From: Protula sp. h YS-2021
Lineage: Eukaryota; Annelida; Polychaeta; Sabellida; Serpulidae
Reading direction: 5' to 3'
Assembly (NCBI GenBank): GCA_949752745.1
Contig: OX457027.1
Location: 77,183,214 to 77,247,213 of the forward strand
Length of the DNA stretch: 64,000 nt
The notes under the pieces were generated by a model, which saw only the letters and a list, made by a program, of their open reading frames with translations, did not search any database and was not told the origin of the DNA. Numbering within the stretch: position 1 is the stretch's first letter; every line of letters starts with the position of its first letter. Shown here in pieces: positions 20,501 to 31,432 of this stretch. Made by a program: the position numbers and the translations under genes.

Positions 20501-20652
20501 AAAAGGCAGATATCAAGCCGTTGGCGCTGTTAGCCAGTGACGAGGGAGGTCTGGAGAGTGTTGGTGCGCCATCTGTGAGCAGCGAGAGAAATTACCAGAC
20601 AAGCACAACTCGTATTGACCTGGCGGAAGAGTCGGAAAGCGTCGCCGTTAAG
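20501..20652 (+). CDS. GPATCH1: GPATCH1 locus B exon KADIKPLALLASDEGG
   Basis: The acceptor is GGTTACAG and the donor GTTAAG|GTGTGT. It encodes KADIKPLALLASDEGGLESV, ending SESVAVK, a low-conservation acidic/serine segment. Phase 1 in, 0 out. Assigned from position, splice sites and phase rather than from similarity. Confidence 0.7.
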
Positions 20653-20999
20653 GTGTGTTTGTTTACCCTGGAATACCCAATCTGCTTCCCGCCCTCGTAC
20701 AGCCCCCCTCCCCTATACTGGTAAAGATTCCCAGTCTATTATTTTAATAAACACAGTCATTAGTATCTTTTTTTTTTTTCATTTTACTTTTGTTTGGGGG
20801 GGGGGAGGGGGGGGTTAGTGGTAGGTACCGGTACTACCGGATTCCTCGGCTGTGATAACACCACACATTGTATACGATAATAGAGCGCGAGATGGTATGT
20901 GTGAGTTGTGTCTGTGCAGGATCGGAGTCAAGAGGAAGGGGCCCCAGGAATTTGGAGGTGGTGGTACTGCATCTAGTTCGTTGAATGTTGAAATCGATC

Positions 21000-21948
21000 A
21001 GGGGTCATTCTGATAATGCTAAACACATCCATTTCTATCACTTGCTTTTGCTTCTTGGGTCTTGACTGTGATACAAAAATGGCATTTTTAATCAGTATGT
21101 CTTTATTTGCCATAAAGCGTGAACATAAGCATTGTCTACAATGCTGGAGTATGGACAACTCGCCATAATGCCAACTCGCCATAAACCAAGTCGCCATAAT
21201 TTCCGAAATGCTTACCAAATCGCCATAGGTCTTGCTAGCTCGCCATGCTTTCTTAATCTCCTATCGCCTTGTGTATATATATATATATATTGGTTACAAC
21301 CGAAAAATGGTGTGTAAAATACAAGAACTAAACAGAGTGTGCGTGTATAAGGAAATTGTTTACTATCGAAAAGGGGTTTTAAAAAGTAAGAAATAGAACG
21401 AAAAACAAATTTATTTATCCAGATTTGTTGAACTGATTTCAAGACCAAAAATTTACTCCTTTTATACAGGAAAATTAACACTCAGTTGGAATTTCATTTC
21501 AAAAATAATTGCAATATCTCCAACCAGCACTCCATTGCAATTTCATTTAAAAAATAATCGCAATCTCTCCCGCTTATAGTGGGATTGCAATTTCATTTCA
21601 AGAACAATCACAATATCTCCCACTTATACTCCAGTGTATTTCCAACTAATTGCTTCCGTATCGGTTTTACTGAATTACTTTCATGTATTTCAATTAAAGG
21701 AATTGCGATCTATTGTTGTTAAACTGAAAATGGTGTGTAAAACTGGTGTGCAAAAAAAAAGAAAGAAAAAAATAAAGAAACATTCAGTTGAACATGCATA
21801 AAAAATGAAAGCATGAAATTAGACTTAAGTAAAAGAGGACATAGTCACGAAAATGGTTTGTAAAATGTAAGCAAAAAAAAAGTATGGCGAGTTGGTTTCC
21901 AAGTCGCCATATGGCGAGTTGGATTTATGGCGAGATGCCCTGACCCCT
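21000..21948 (+). mobile_element. Palindromic-end element, CGCCATA/TATGGCG word (copy in locus B)
   Basis: The left side carries five spaced copies of the word CTCGCCATA or TCGCCATA (21150-21246). The right side carries the reverse word (TATGGCGA, 21893-21935), including the palindrome TCGCCATATGGCGA. Flanks give short AGGGGTCA/TGACCCCT ends. Inside are several 'AAAATGGTGTGTAAAA' motifs and 'ATTGCAATTTCATTT' boxes, also found in the elements at 25301 and 35816. No transposase frame, so presumably non-autonomous. Copies: 50810-51749 and 55809-56752. Confidence 0.6.
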
Positions 21949-22185
21949 ACAAAGCTTTATGCGGAATTGCGAGTACAGTCGATACCGGTTAATGGCATAG
22001 CCAGTTTCCCAAAGCACATTACATGTTTAACCCATTTATGCGATTATAAACAATACTTTTTATGAAAAGGAACGTAATAGGTTTTACTACAGTATGCAGT
22101 TAACCGACTTATGTCATGAACCGATTACATTTTTCACAAAGTGGCATCAATCACAATAAGTATATAGAAACTTGTTACTTTTCAG

Positions 22186-22390
22186 GAAGAACAGAAAGAG
22201 AGGCCACCTATGGACATATTCAAGGCCATCTTCTCCAATTCTGAGAGTAGCTCGGGAAGCAGTAGTGACGAAGACGAACCCTCGCGACAGCCCACAGCAC
22301 AGACTGCCCACTCACAGCCACAGCAAGCTTCCGGGTCACAAATAACACATGCTCCCGCTTTGGTGACGCAAGAACCTCAAGAATCTACAG
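22186..22390 (+). CDS. GPATCH1: GPATCH1 locus B exon MDIFKAIFS
   Basis: The acceptor is ACTTTTCAG and the donor CTACAG|GTTTTT. It encodes EEQKERPPMDIFKAIFSNSE, SSSGSSSDEDEPSRQ; human has GSRPSMDLFRAIFASSSDEKSSSSEDE. Phase 0 in, 1 out, which fits exon 32530 after a 10-kb intron that holds TRIM-B. Confidence 0.9.
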
Positions 22391-22574
22391 GTTTTTTTAT
22401 TCTCTATCTACAAATAAATTCTGGCATTGCATGAAAGTGATTCTGGAAAAGCACACGGGGACGGCTACTTCTACAAAAGCTGTATCTTCCAAATCGCGAC
22501 AAATTCACCTTCTAATAATAACATTCAATTTTTATTGTTAGCGTTTAGTCAACAACGTAATAATGTCGTCTCAG

Positions 22575-22680
22575 TGTGCCCTCACTGCGCCTCATCTGAG
22601 TGGCTCGGTCGCTGCACCTCACTGTGTCAGCGTGTCCTCATTGCGCTTCATCTGAGTGGCTCGGTCGCTGGACTTCATTG
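22575..22680 (+). repeat. 56-bp doublet
   Basis: 'TCATCTGAGTGGCTCGGTCG' occurs twice, 56 bases apart, in the large intron. The doublet is also present at 52368 and 57371. Confidence 0.7.
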
Positions 22681-23309
22681 TGTATTTTGTTTTTTTTTGT
22701 TCATGAAAGTGCAGTCCTCCACTGTACGTGGCTGCAAGATAATGAGATAAAAAACTAAGGTACAGATTATCTAAAGCCATGAATTACGACTTTTGCACTG
22801 GAACTGAGACTGAAATTTTTAGTTTTAGTCCAAGCGACTGGGGGTTTTGGAATGTGTCGTCTCTGGGGGCATTTAGGCAAGAAATCCTCCAAAAGATTGA
22901 AAAAGCCAAGCGACGTAAGTAAAGCTGCAAAAACATATACATACATATATATATACAAGCTATATGGTTTCTATTTATAATCGTGTTTTGATGAGCTACA
23001 AAGCGTCTTGTATGTATTGCGCAATCTTTCTGGGTCACACAGCAGAACAACCAAACAAACAATTAAGTTTCCAGTTACCCAGCATGGTTTGGTGGAAAAT
23101 AAAGTGTCACGCATTCGGTGGGAGATAACAGTATCGTTCAGTTTTTGTCTTCCTGGTAGGGATAGGACCCCATGACACTTGTTGGATTGATGTGACACAA
23201 GCGGCCTGCTGGCTTCATCCTGTGCACGATGATTAAATCTTCTTCAGTTTTTGTATGATTTGTACAACCGAAAACGTAATGAGAGTTGCTGGTTGATGTG
23301 AATCGCGTG

Positions 23310-25163
23310 TTAGTGGAGGGAAAATTCCTGATACCTGATGTTCCACAGCCACACAAGCAGCTTGTCGTCGGTCATGACAGCGCACACAGGGTACTGTCCC
23401 AGTCCATTCAGCGGAAGGCTCGACCATTCTCCTGCAGGGCTCAGTGTCTGTAAGCGGTGGTTGCCGTAGTCCGCTATCAGGAGCACTCCGTCAGGATCTA
23501 CACCAGAGAGAAATGGACACGACACCTGGCCGTTAGCAGTGCCGTGACTGCCATGTGTAGCCACGTACGCCCCGGCGTGTGTGTACTGAACGACTGTGTG
23601 GTTGTCAAGCAGCGCGACGTAGACTTGATTCTCAGTCACCTGAATGGTGTTTACATCGCGTCGTGTGTAGTTGTGAACTCTAGTCTTGCTCTGTCTCACA
23701 TAGCGCCCTCTCTGCTGTCGGTCTGCCGTGAGGATAACAATCTCGCCACGTGTGTCATCTAACGCATAGACCTTGTCGCCCATCACGGAGATATCACAGA
23801 AGTTGCCACGCTCTACCCGCGTGACCGCGCTGCCGTCCTGGCGTGCCACGAACAAGCCATTCTCAGCGGCAATAATGACGCCGTCAGGAATCTGTGCTAC
23901 TGATCGACAGGCACCTGCGTTGTCAAAGGTAATTGTTCTCACCACGTCACCGGCCATTGTCCAGATGTGAATGTTATTCGTTCCGTACTCAACACACCAA
24001 AGCTGATCTTGAATTTTTTCGAATCGTGCACAATGAAAAGGTTTCTGTGTCGTCTTAATTAACTGGGCTGGCTTTTGCGTGACACCGGTCAGACGCCTTG
24101 GTATTGTCATGGAGCTCGGGTAGGACCTTTCCCATACGTCACCCACACTGTTAACCTCACTCCTCGCAGTCTGTATAAATGTAGCGGCCATTGGCTTGAG
24201 GACTGGCTTATACTCGTCGTTTCGCTCTATGAACGAAGCCAGGCTGTTGCCCAGCCCCGAGTGAATGGCGCTGAGCAGGCTTGCCCCCCGGGTCGTCGTC
24301 AGTGTGGTGTCGCTCAGCTGCACGATGTTCTTCTCACTCTTTAGTTTCACTTCTAAGGTACTGATGTTTTCCTCTACTTCGGCAAGTTGTTTCTTTTTCA
24401 TGATGTTCAAAGCTTGCTTGAGTTGTTTGGAATCTTCGCGAACTCTTGTCAAAGTTTCTTCGGTGTATTGGTCAATCTTTGTTTCGAGCTGTTCATATTG
24501 TTTGTTCAGGTCATGTGCGTGTGCTTTCGCGTCATCCAGGGCTTTTGTAGTACCTGCTATGAGCTGTTCCACATTGCTCTTGTGTCCCTCTACAACTGGA
24601 ACAGCCTTCTTCAGGGCATCGTCGATGGTCTGCGCGGAGTGGTTTTTGTGATCCGTACCGTTACACAAGAGGCATATAAGCTGCTGACAGTCGGGGCAGT
24701 AGAGCTTTACCAGTTCCTCGGGGTGCTTTGTGCAGTACACGTGCTTGTCGACGACTGGAGGTGAATTATCGTCCAGCGCCATCCATTTGTGGCGTTTTAG
24801 GGAAGAAAATCCGTCGTGGTGATCTCGACAGACTTGGCAGAAGTTCTCCTTGCAGTCGCCGCATCGCCAAGTGGGCTTTTCCGACTTGCATTTCTCACAC
24901 GATTGTCCTTTCTCGGCCTGGTCCAACACTTCGAGGAGCTCCTTGACAAAATACATTGGTCGGAGGCTCTCCTTAGCCGTAAACATCCTGCAGAGCGGGC
25001 AGTTGTAGCCAGTCTTGCCTCCCTCCGTGACAGACTTAAGGCCGTAGACACAGGACTCGCAGTAAAAATGTAGGCACGTCAGAGCAAGGGGGTTGTTGAA
25101 TTTCCCAAAGCAGATAGGACACTTGATAATGGTTTGCAGCTTCTCGGTAGTTGCGCTGGCCAT
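23310..25163 (-). CDS. TRIM-B: RING/B-box/coiled-coil protein with NHL-like C terminus, 617 aa
   Basis: A single-exon coding frame of normal TRIM length. RING C3HC4 at about residues 15-58 (CPIC, CLHFYCESC, CPLC), B-box 1 at about 89-116, B-box 2 at about 144-175 (YCTKHPEELVKLYCPDCQQ then CLLC...DHKNHS), coiled coil about 180-310, then a region with repeated GVDPDGVLLIADYGNHRLQT-type NHL/propeller blades up to about 600. Likely an E3 ubiquitin ligase whose propeller binds partner or RNA; both are family-level inference. I chose the ATG at 25163 because AAG-ATG follows a perfect minus-strand acceptor (T-rich, GCAG); the longer open frame to 25244 only translates an ATT microsatellite into poly-Ile. 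The gene lies antisense inside a GPATCH1 intron. The last ~15 residues (VWLWNIRYQEFSLH) differ from TRIM-C. Confidence 0.92.
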   Translation of the reverse strand: MASATTEKLQTIIKCPICFGKFNNPLALTCLHFYCESCVYGLKSVTEGGKTGYNCPLCRMFTAKESLRPMYFVKELLEVLDQAEKGQSCEKCKSEKPTWRCGDCKENFCQVCRDHHDGFSSLKRHKWMALDDNSPPVVDKHVYCTKHPEELVKLYCPDCQQLICLLCNGTDHKNHSAQTIDDALKKAVPVVEGHKSNVEQLIAGTTKALDDAKAHAHDLNKQYEQLETKIDQYTEETLTRVREDSKQLKQALNIMKKKQLAEVEENISTLEVKLKSEKNIVQLSDTTLTTTRGASLLSAIHSGLGNSLASFIERNDEYKPVLKPMAATFIQTARSEVNSVGDVWERSYPSSMTIPRRLTGVTQKPAQLIKTTQKPFHCARFEKIQDQLWCVEYGTNNIHIWTMAGDVVRTITFDNAGACRSVAQIPDGVIIAAENGLFVARQDGSAVTRVERGNFCDISVMGDKVYALDDTRGEIVILTADRQQRGRYVRQSKTRVHNYTRRDVNTIQVTENQVYVALLDNHTVVQYTHAGAYVATHGSHGTANGQVSCPFLSGVDPDGVLLIADYGNHRLQTLSPAGEWSSLPLNGLGQYPVCAVMTDDKLLVWLWNIRYQEFSLH

Positions 25164-25169
25164 CTTCTG

Positions 25170-25180
25170 CAAAAAAATAA

Positions 25181-25211
<31 letters not shown>

Positions 25212-25215
25212 AATG
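25170..25215. repeat. AAT microsatellite at TRIM-B 5' side
   Basis: Imperfect (AAT)n immediately upstream of the acceptor. Confidence 0.9.
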
Positions 25216-25300
25216 AAGGCTCGAGTAACAGGGTACAATGACATATTATCATATCTGCCAGCTTATCTGACTTGGAGTCGTGTATATATATCTATATAAA

Positions 25301-28043
25301 TATGTTACAGCGAATCTGTAAAACCAGCGAATCTATAGATTCGCTGAAAATTTTAGCAAATCTGTTGATTCGCTGACTGACTTAGCGAATCTGTAGATTC
25401 TATAGAATTTACAGATTCGCTGGTTTTTTACCTAAAAAATTATACAGATTCGCTGAAATTGCCTGATCGGCCATCTTCACCGACATGATCACTTGTTTTC
25501 GATAATATTTGAAATTTAAGTGCTTTTGAGTGATTACGTTACTCCAGATGTATTTTACACACATTTTCCTTGGTTTGTGTGATGGGAATACATTAAAATC
25601 AGGCTTCATTCTCTGTTTCCATTGCTATTAACTCATTTCATGTAGCTAAAATACAGCAATTACATGCTTTCACACCGGAATAAAGTTCCTATTCGTTGAA
25701 ATCCTTGTCCTATCAGTTTCTGTTAAATTAAACTATGAGTATGCGGAGCATCGGAAATTAAGACTGATTGGATAAGCGCACCGTAATTCAATTGCAATTT
25801 GTATCACCCAGAGGTGAAGAGATTTTTGTGTTGCACTCACGGAAAAATAATTGCAATATGACTACTGGCAATCTGAACGATACTCAGAAGGGGAGTAATG
25901 ATTGCAATTTATTTAGAAACAATAGTACACTGTATTAAGATTTGCTGTGATCACTTTTATGAAAGACGATAACTCAAAGAGAGAAACTTAATTTAAGCCT
26001 TCGTGAATATTGATAGCAAATATTTTCGATCGCTGTCCAATATTGTTTTTCATTTGAAACTAGAAATTCGCATTTCAACAATGCATTTTAAAGTTAGTTA
26101 AATAAAGTATGTGTAATTTTAAATGTTCCGATTGCAATATATCACATTCCCCAAAAAACAAGAAAAAGGTGTGTAAAACACCTCTGGAGTAAAGAAGTCA
26201 CATAATTGCAATTAAATTTCAAATATCACCCAACACAAGTAGTCCTGTCTGTAGATTCGCTGAAAATTTTCAGCGAATCTACAGATTCGCTAAGTGAGTC
26301 AGCGAATCTACAGAATTATATATATATATATTTTCAGCGGCTTTGTAAAGTCGCTGGTTCACTTATCGGCTTTGCAATTTGTTTTTTTGCTATTTGTAAT
26401 TTATCATTAAAATGTGAATTTAATTTTCATTTACAAAACCTCGAATTTTTCTATTTTTTACTCTACATTGCGTGCAACTTTGCGCACCATATTTGATTTG
26501 TTTGATTGATTTGATTTTCTGGTAACTTTTATTTCTTTGATTTTTTCTCGATTTAGCAGAGTTCGTGCCTTTTTATAGAACATCGCTCTTAGTTATTTGT
26601 TAATTCTCATAACTTGGAAATGGTTGGGTAAGCAAAAATGCAATTATCATTACCCGGAGTTGAAAAGATATGGATCTAGGACAATACCTTCACACAATAC
26701 CCAACGGATGATACCCCAAAACAATACCCTCCCCAGACCATTACCCCCCCCCTCTAGGAACATACCCCCCCCCCCCAGTGCCAATACCTCCCCCCCCCCC
26801 AACCATTATTTTTTCCAATTTTCATTTTAAAGATTTTCATTAACGAACAATAAACTAACACAGTTCTGTGATCTGTGGTTAAAAGCTAAGCCATTTCGCC
26901 ATGATCCAGTTGAAAGGGGTATAATTGCAGTTCCACAACGCTTACAACTCATCTCATGTGATCCATTGGTAAAAGCTGTTGTACATAAAAAATATCCTCT
27001 ATGATCTAGTTAAAAGGTGTATAAATGCAATTTAATGCATGCGTTCCATAATTGCAATTATCAACTCACGAATTAGGAACATTGCTGGCGACTTCTCCAA
27101 CCGCAACATACTGGACTACATACTGGAATAGCGCAAAATATTTATTAGTTTTGAAAGATGTGGACTATGAACTTGCAGGTTTGACTGTGAATAAGACGTA
27201 GATATATCGATGTAAAGATTAAACACAGCTTTGGAGAGAAATAAAACATATCGCTGTAGTTTTTCTTTTCAGTTTGTTGAAACTTTGAAAATTGGAAATA
27301 TTCTGGTTGGAGGTGGGGGGGGGGGGTTTGGCACGGGGGGGGGGTGTATGGTCTGGGTGGTATTGTACCGGGGTTATGGGTCGGAACCTAAAAGATATAT
27401 TTACTCTGTTCGGAGTGGGAGATTCTTGACAAACCAAAGCTAGTGAAATTTTGGTTTCCTTAACAGAACAATAAGATCAAAAGAACAGATCCATTCTCTG
27501 TGATGAGTTTCTTTGCAGACTTACTGGAACAACAAAATTGCAACTACTTATTTCATGTCAGGCAATTCAGTTTGCTTAAAACATAATTGCAATCTGTATT
27601 ATGGTAAAATTGCAATTATGATTTCGCTGACATCCTGTGATTGTGAAAGAAAGATATCCCTGGCTTTAATTGACTTTTAATTATATGCACTGTCTCTTAG
27701 AAGAATGAATAATTTAATGAAATTACAAACAGGTTCTAATCTTGACGAAATAACCATAAAATGGTGTGTGAATGGCATGTATTAATGTGTGTCATATATT
27801 AAAAGAATAATAATTTCTCTCATACTTTCATTTATTATTAATCTTGACAAAACGACTAAAAATGGTGTGTAAATAGCCTATTTCATAAACATATTCTTCT
27901 GTATCATTTCAGCGGAATTGTCACATTTTCTAGCTCTAAAACCAGCGGCTTTGTAAAGCCGCTGAAAATTCCAGCGGTTTTGCAAAGCCGCTAAGTGAAC
28001 CAATGACTTTGCAAAGCCGCTGAAACAGATCCGCTGTAACATA
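25301..28043 (+). mobile_element. Composite palindromic-end element, 2.74 kb, heterologous ends
   Basis: The left end starts TATGTTACAGCG and carries copies of AGCGAATCTATAGATTCGCT and variants (25306-25460). The right end finishes CGCTGTAACATA and carries the different palindrome AGCGGCTTTGTAAAGCCGCT and variants (27945-28040). In the middle, near 26253-26312, is a remnant right end of the AATCTGTAGATT type, joined through a TA run to the GGCTTTGCAAAGCC type at 26329. 'ATTGCAAT' and 'AAATGGTGTGTAAA' motifs are scattered inside. It is absent from the TRIM-A flank (empty site near 1471) and present beside TRIM-C (59873-62609). No transposase frame. Confidence 0.65.
26690..26830. repeat. C-rich low-complexity tract inside the composite element
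   Basis: Repeated 'ATACCC' words and C runs (26740-26800), with a G-rich mirror tract at 27310-27360 ('GGGGGGGG...GGTGT') some 500 bases on. The two can pair as imperfect inverted arms. Confidence 0.5.
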
Positions 28044-28129
28044 TATATCTATCTATGTTTGAGCTTAGTTATCCTTGATTGCAAATTAGAATTGGCAGTG
28101 CACATGATTATCGTGTCATTCTCATTAAC

Positions 28130-29060
28130 AATACTTTAGATAGTTTTTTGAGAAGGCCCCTTATCTTATCACATCAGTATGGGCATCCTTCGTCTATATA
28201 TACGTATCTACGTGTGTACGTGTGTAAATTTTTACTTAAAATGCTTCTTCTGCTTTCAGTTTTGATCGGACTGCTTTAAATTTTATACGAATGTTCTGTA
28301 GCTAGGCTTGTCTTGAGAAATTACTTTTTTTGGGCGATCCGCCAAAAATTGGGGGATTTAAAATTGTTTGGCTGCCAGTTTTAAAATGCTTCTTCTCCCA
28401 AGATTTGATCAGAGTTTCTTTAAATTTTGCACAAATGTTTACTAAGAAGGCCTCGCTTGAAAAAGTATTTTTTGTTGGCGATCCACAGAAAATTGATCAA
28501 ATGGGTTAATTTCTGAATTTATTGGTTGCAAATTTTCAAAATGCTTCTTTTAAAATTTTGATTGTTTCCGTTCCATTTTGTACGATTGCTCTTTAGATGG
28601 TCCTCTCTCGAAAAATTACTGTTTTTGGTGATCTGCATTCCAAATCTTCTGGTTGCAAATTTTCAAAACACTTCTTCTTCTTCTATTTGGATCGGATTAC
28701 CTTGAGTTTTTGCATAAATGTTCGCCAGGCTGTCCTGTCTTGAAAGTTCATTCTTTTGGCGATTGTAATGAAAATTGGCTAAATGGGGGCATGTAAAAAA
28801 ATTTTTACTAACTTATTTTCAAAATGCTTCTACTCCCACATTTTTGATTGCATTGCTTTCAAATTTTGCGCAAATATTCGCCAGTCGCTTCTCTCTTGAA
28901 AATTGTGTGTGTTTATTTTTTTGAGGGGATCCACCAAAAATTTGCTAAATGGTTGTTGGTAGCCAGTTTTTTAAATGTTTGTTCTCCCACAATTTTTATC
29001 GGTTTTCTTCCTAATTTTGAAAGACTGTTCCCCAGATGGTTCTGTCTTGATTAATTGCTG
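28130..29060 (+). repeat. Degenerate core-unit array (as at 8921)
   Basis: Head 'ATCACATCAGTATGGGCATCC' with a 'CGTATCTACGTGTGTACGTG' tract, then about six units with 'AAAATGCTTCTTCT', 'TTGGCGATCC' and 'TTGAAAA' boxes. Absent at the matching place in the TRIM-A flank (near 1560). Confidence 0.7.
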
Positions 29061-29330
29061 TTGTTGTCTATCCGTCAAAATCAGGAGTTTGCGGGACGCG
29101 GATTTGCGCGTAAATGTCGCAAAAAATTGGCCCGGGAAACAAAAGAATTTGGGCTTGCGTCCCAGGGGACGCATAAAAATCTGTCTTCACACGTGCATTA
29201 TTACTAAAAAATACTGACTTTTGAAGCTTTTGCTATTTTTACCAAATTTCTTGGGGCCCGGCTGAAAATCCCTGGGCCCGGATAGATATAGGATATATCT
29301 TAGAAAAGTAACGATATTCCTATAAATATA

Positions 29331-29584
29331 ATTGAAGGGGTCCATGCATAAACCTGATAACTGCAGTTATCAGCAGTGGAGAAAAACGCTTTTAAAGTTT
29401 GAAATTTTAATAGCAAACATAGGTTTTTCCCATCGCCTTTTCCTAAAAAAATGCCCACTTCTAATCGGTTTTGAAGTGTAAGACTTACATATATGATAGA
29501 ACAGAGGCCAAGAAATACCGTGGTGGTAATAGTGCATTTTCCTGATAAGTGGAGTTATCAAGTTTATGCATGGACCCCTTCAAT
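29331..29584. mobile_element. 254-bp MITE with ~45-bp inverted ends
   Basis: The left end ATTGAAGGGGTCCATGCATA and the right end TATGCATGGACCCCTTCAAT are exact reverse complements over 20 bases. The similarity continues through GATAACTGCAGTTATC versus its partner, with a few mismatches. No open frame, flanks AT-rich. A second copy begins at 63897 and runs off the window. Confidence 0.8.
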
Positions 29585-29650
29585 TTATTTCTCTCAACTA
29601 TTCGTACACATACCGGTAATATAAAGTCTTCAATTTGTCTTTTTATTGTT

Positions 29651-30910
29651 ATATGTCTCCCCCTAAGGGAGACATATATATAGCATTTGGTGCGTCCGTA
29701 CGTACGTCCGTCCGTCTTGCCGTCCGTCTGTCCGCAGTGAGTTCTTATGAAATTAATGAGTCGATTTTTCACAAAACATACGTACATATTGGGGTTCATG
29801 TCTAGATTATGCCCATGTTATTTTTTTTCGTTTCCTCTCAAATTCTATTTTTGGCAAATTTTTTAACAAAGGAGGAGTTTTCGTGCGTTTTTTTTCACTT
29901 TGGCAGGCTATATCTCCAAAACAGTTTGTTGGATTAGGCTGAAACGTGGCAAGAACAACACACATATAGTGCAAATGTTTACTGCGAAGTTTTTCTTCAT
30001 TTCCGCTGAAAATGTATTTTTGGCGAATTTTTAAATTTTTTGGTCATATTGTTGCGATATCTCCGAAACGGTTTGTTGGATTAGGTTGAAACTTGGCAAG
30101 AAGAGCTCACAAAACGTGTAAATGTTTACTGCGAAGTTTTTCTTCATTTCCCTTGAAAATGTATATTTGGCGATTTTTTTAATTTTTGAATTTGAACTTT
30201 TTTGGCCATATTGTTGGGATATCTCCGAAACGGTTTGTTGGATTAGGTTGAAACTTGGCAAGAAGAGCTCACAAAACGTGTAAAGGTTTACTGCGAAGTT
30301 TTTCTTCATTTCCCTTGAAAATGTATATTTGGCGATTTTTTTAATTTTTGAATTTGAACTTTTTTGGCCATATTGTTGGGATATCTCCGAAACGGTTTGT
30401 TGGATTAGGTTGAAACTTGGCAAGAAGAGCTCACAAAACGTGTAAATGTTTACTGCGAAGTTTTTCTTCATTTCCCTTGAAAATGTATATTTGGCGATTT
30501 TTTTTATTTTTGAATTTGAACTTTTTTGGCCATATTGTTGCGATATCTCCGAAACGGTTTGTTGGATTAGGCTTAAACTTGGCAAGAAGAACTCACAAAA
30601 CGTGTAAATGTTTACTGCGAAGTTTTTCTTCATTTCCGTGGAAAATGTCTTTTTGGCGAATTTTTTAATTTTTGAATGATAATTTTTTTGGCCATATTGT
30701 TGGGATATCTCCGAAACAGTTTGTTGGATTAGGCTGAAACATGGCAAGAAGAACCCATATGTGGTGGAAATGTTTACTGCGAAGTTTTTCATTGTCTGTA
30801 AAAATGTATTTTTGTTGATTTTTTTTCAATTTTTGAGGCTCGCCAGTGTTGTACTTTTAAGTAAGGCATTTTTTTTCCACGTGACTGATTGGGGGGCGCG
30901 GGAGACATAT
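29651..30910 (+). mobile_element. Pearl-like element with about six ~160-bp units
   Basis: The head GTCTCCCCCTAAGGGAGACA is a near-perfect palindrome, followed by a CGTACGTCCGTCCGTC tract (29694-29735). Tandem units of about 160 bp each contain 'ATATCTCCGAAACGGTTTGT', 'GGATTAGG(T/C)TGAAAC', 'GGCAAGAAGA' and 'TTTACTGCGAAG'. The tail is GGGCGCGGGAGACATAT. Because two units sum close to a multiple of three, a 253-codon minus frame stays open across it (30031-30792), but it is repeat-derived. Confidence 0.7.
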
Positions 30911-31176
30911 CCGTATTTGTTTTAACAAAAAAACACTGGCCAGTCTAGTTTTTATTATATTTTGATTCCGAGTTCTTTCCACATTTCCTCTTCTGTGAAA
31001 ATCGTCTATATTGACGATTAACAAAGGCCTTTCCGAAAAAAATCGTGGGGCCTCCCTGCCTGGCCCCAATTCTCAAAAATCATGGGGCCCGGCCAGAAAT
31101 TATTGGGCCTCGGGGCCTCAGGGCCCCGGCTAATTTCGAGCCCCGCTATTGCAAACATGCTCATTAACGATTGTGA

Positions 31177-31236
31177 CATTTTCTTTCTTTCTTTCTTTCT
31201 TTCTTTTTTCTTTCTTTCTTTTTTTCTTTCTTTCGT

Positions 31237-31268
<32 letters not shown>

Positions 31269-31432
31269 TCAGCCTTTCTTTCTTTCTTTCTTTCTTTCTT
31301 TCAGCCTTTCTTTCAGCCTTTCTTTCTTTCGTTCGTTCTTTCTTTCTTTCTTTCAGCCTTTCTTTCTTTCTTTCTTTCTTTCAGCCTTTCTTTCTTTCTT
31401 TCAGCCTTTCTTTTATTCTTTTTTTCTTTCTG
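31177..31432 (+). repeat. (CTTT)n microsatellite with TTTCAGCC interruptions
   Basis: About 250 bases of CTTT, broken by regularly placed 'TTTCAGCC' words (at least seven). Both plus frames are open but read only FLSF. Confidence 0.95.

Noticed and set aside
20931..21030. Extra GPATCH1 exon after CTGTGCAG (GVKRKGPQEFGGGG)
   Set aside because: The acceptor looks good, but no donor in phase is found and the neighbouring exons already join in phase without it.
25164..25244. N-terminal extension of TRIM-B (and TRIM-C) with poly-isoleucine
   Set aside because: It translates the ATT microsatellite and lies before a strong minus-strand acceptor. TRIM-A shows the same intron boundary.
30031..30792. 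253-codon minus-strand open frame with FAVNIYTFCE/QQYGQK repeats
   Set aside because: It is a translation of ~160-bp core repeats of a pearl-like element; the frame stays open because the unit is close to a multiple of three. No start context, domain or splice support.
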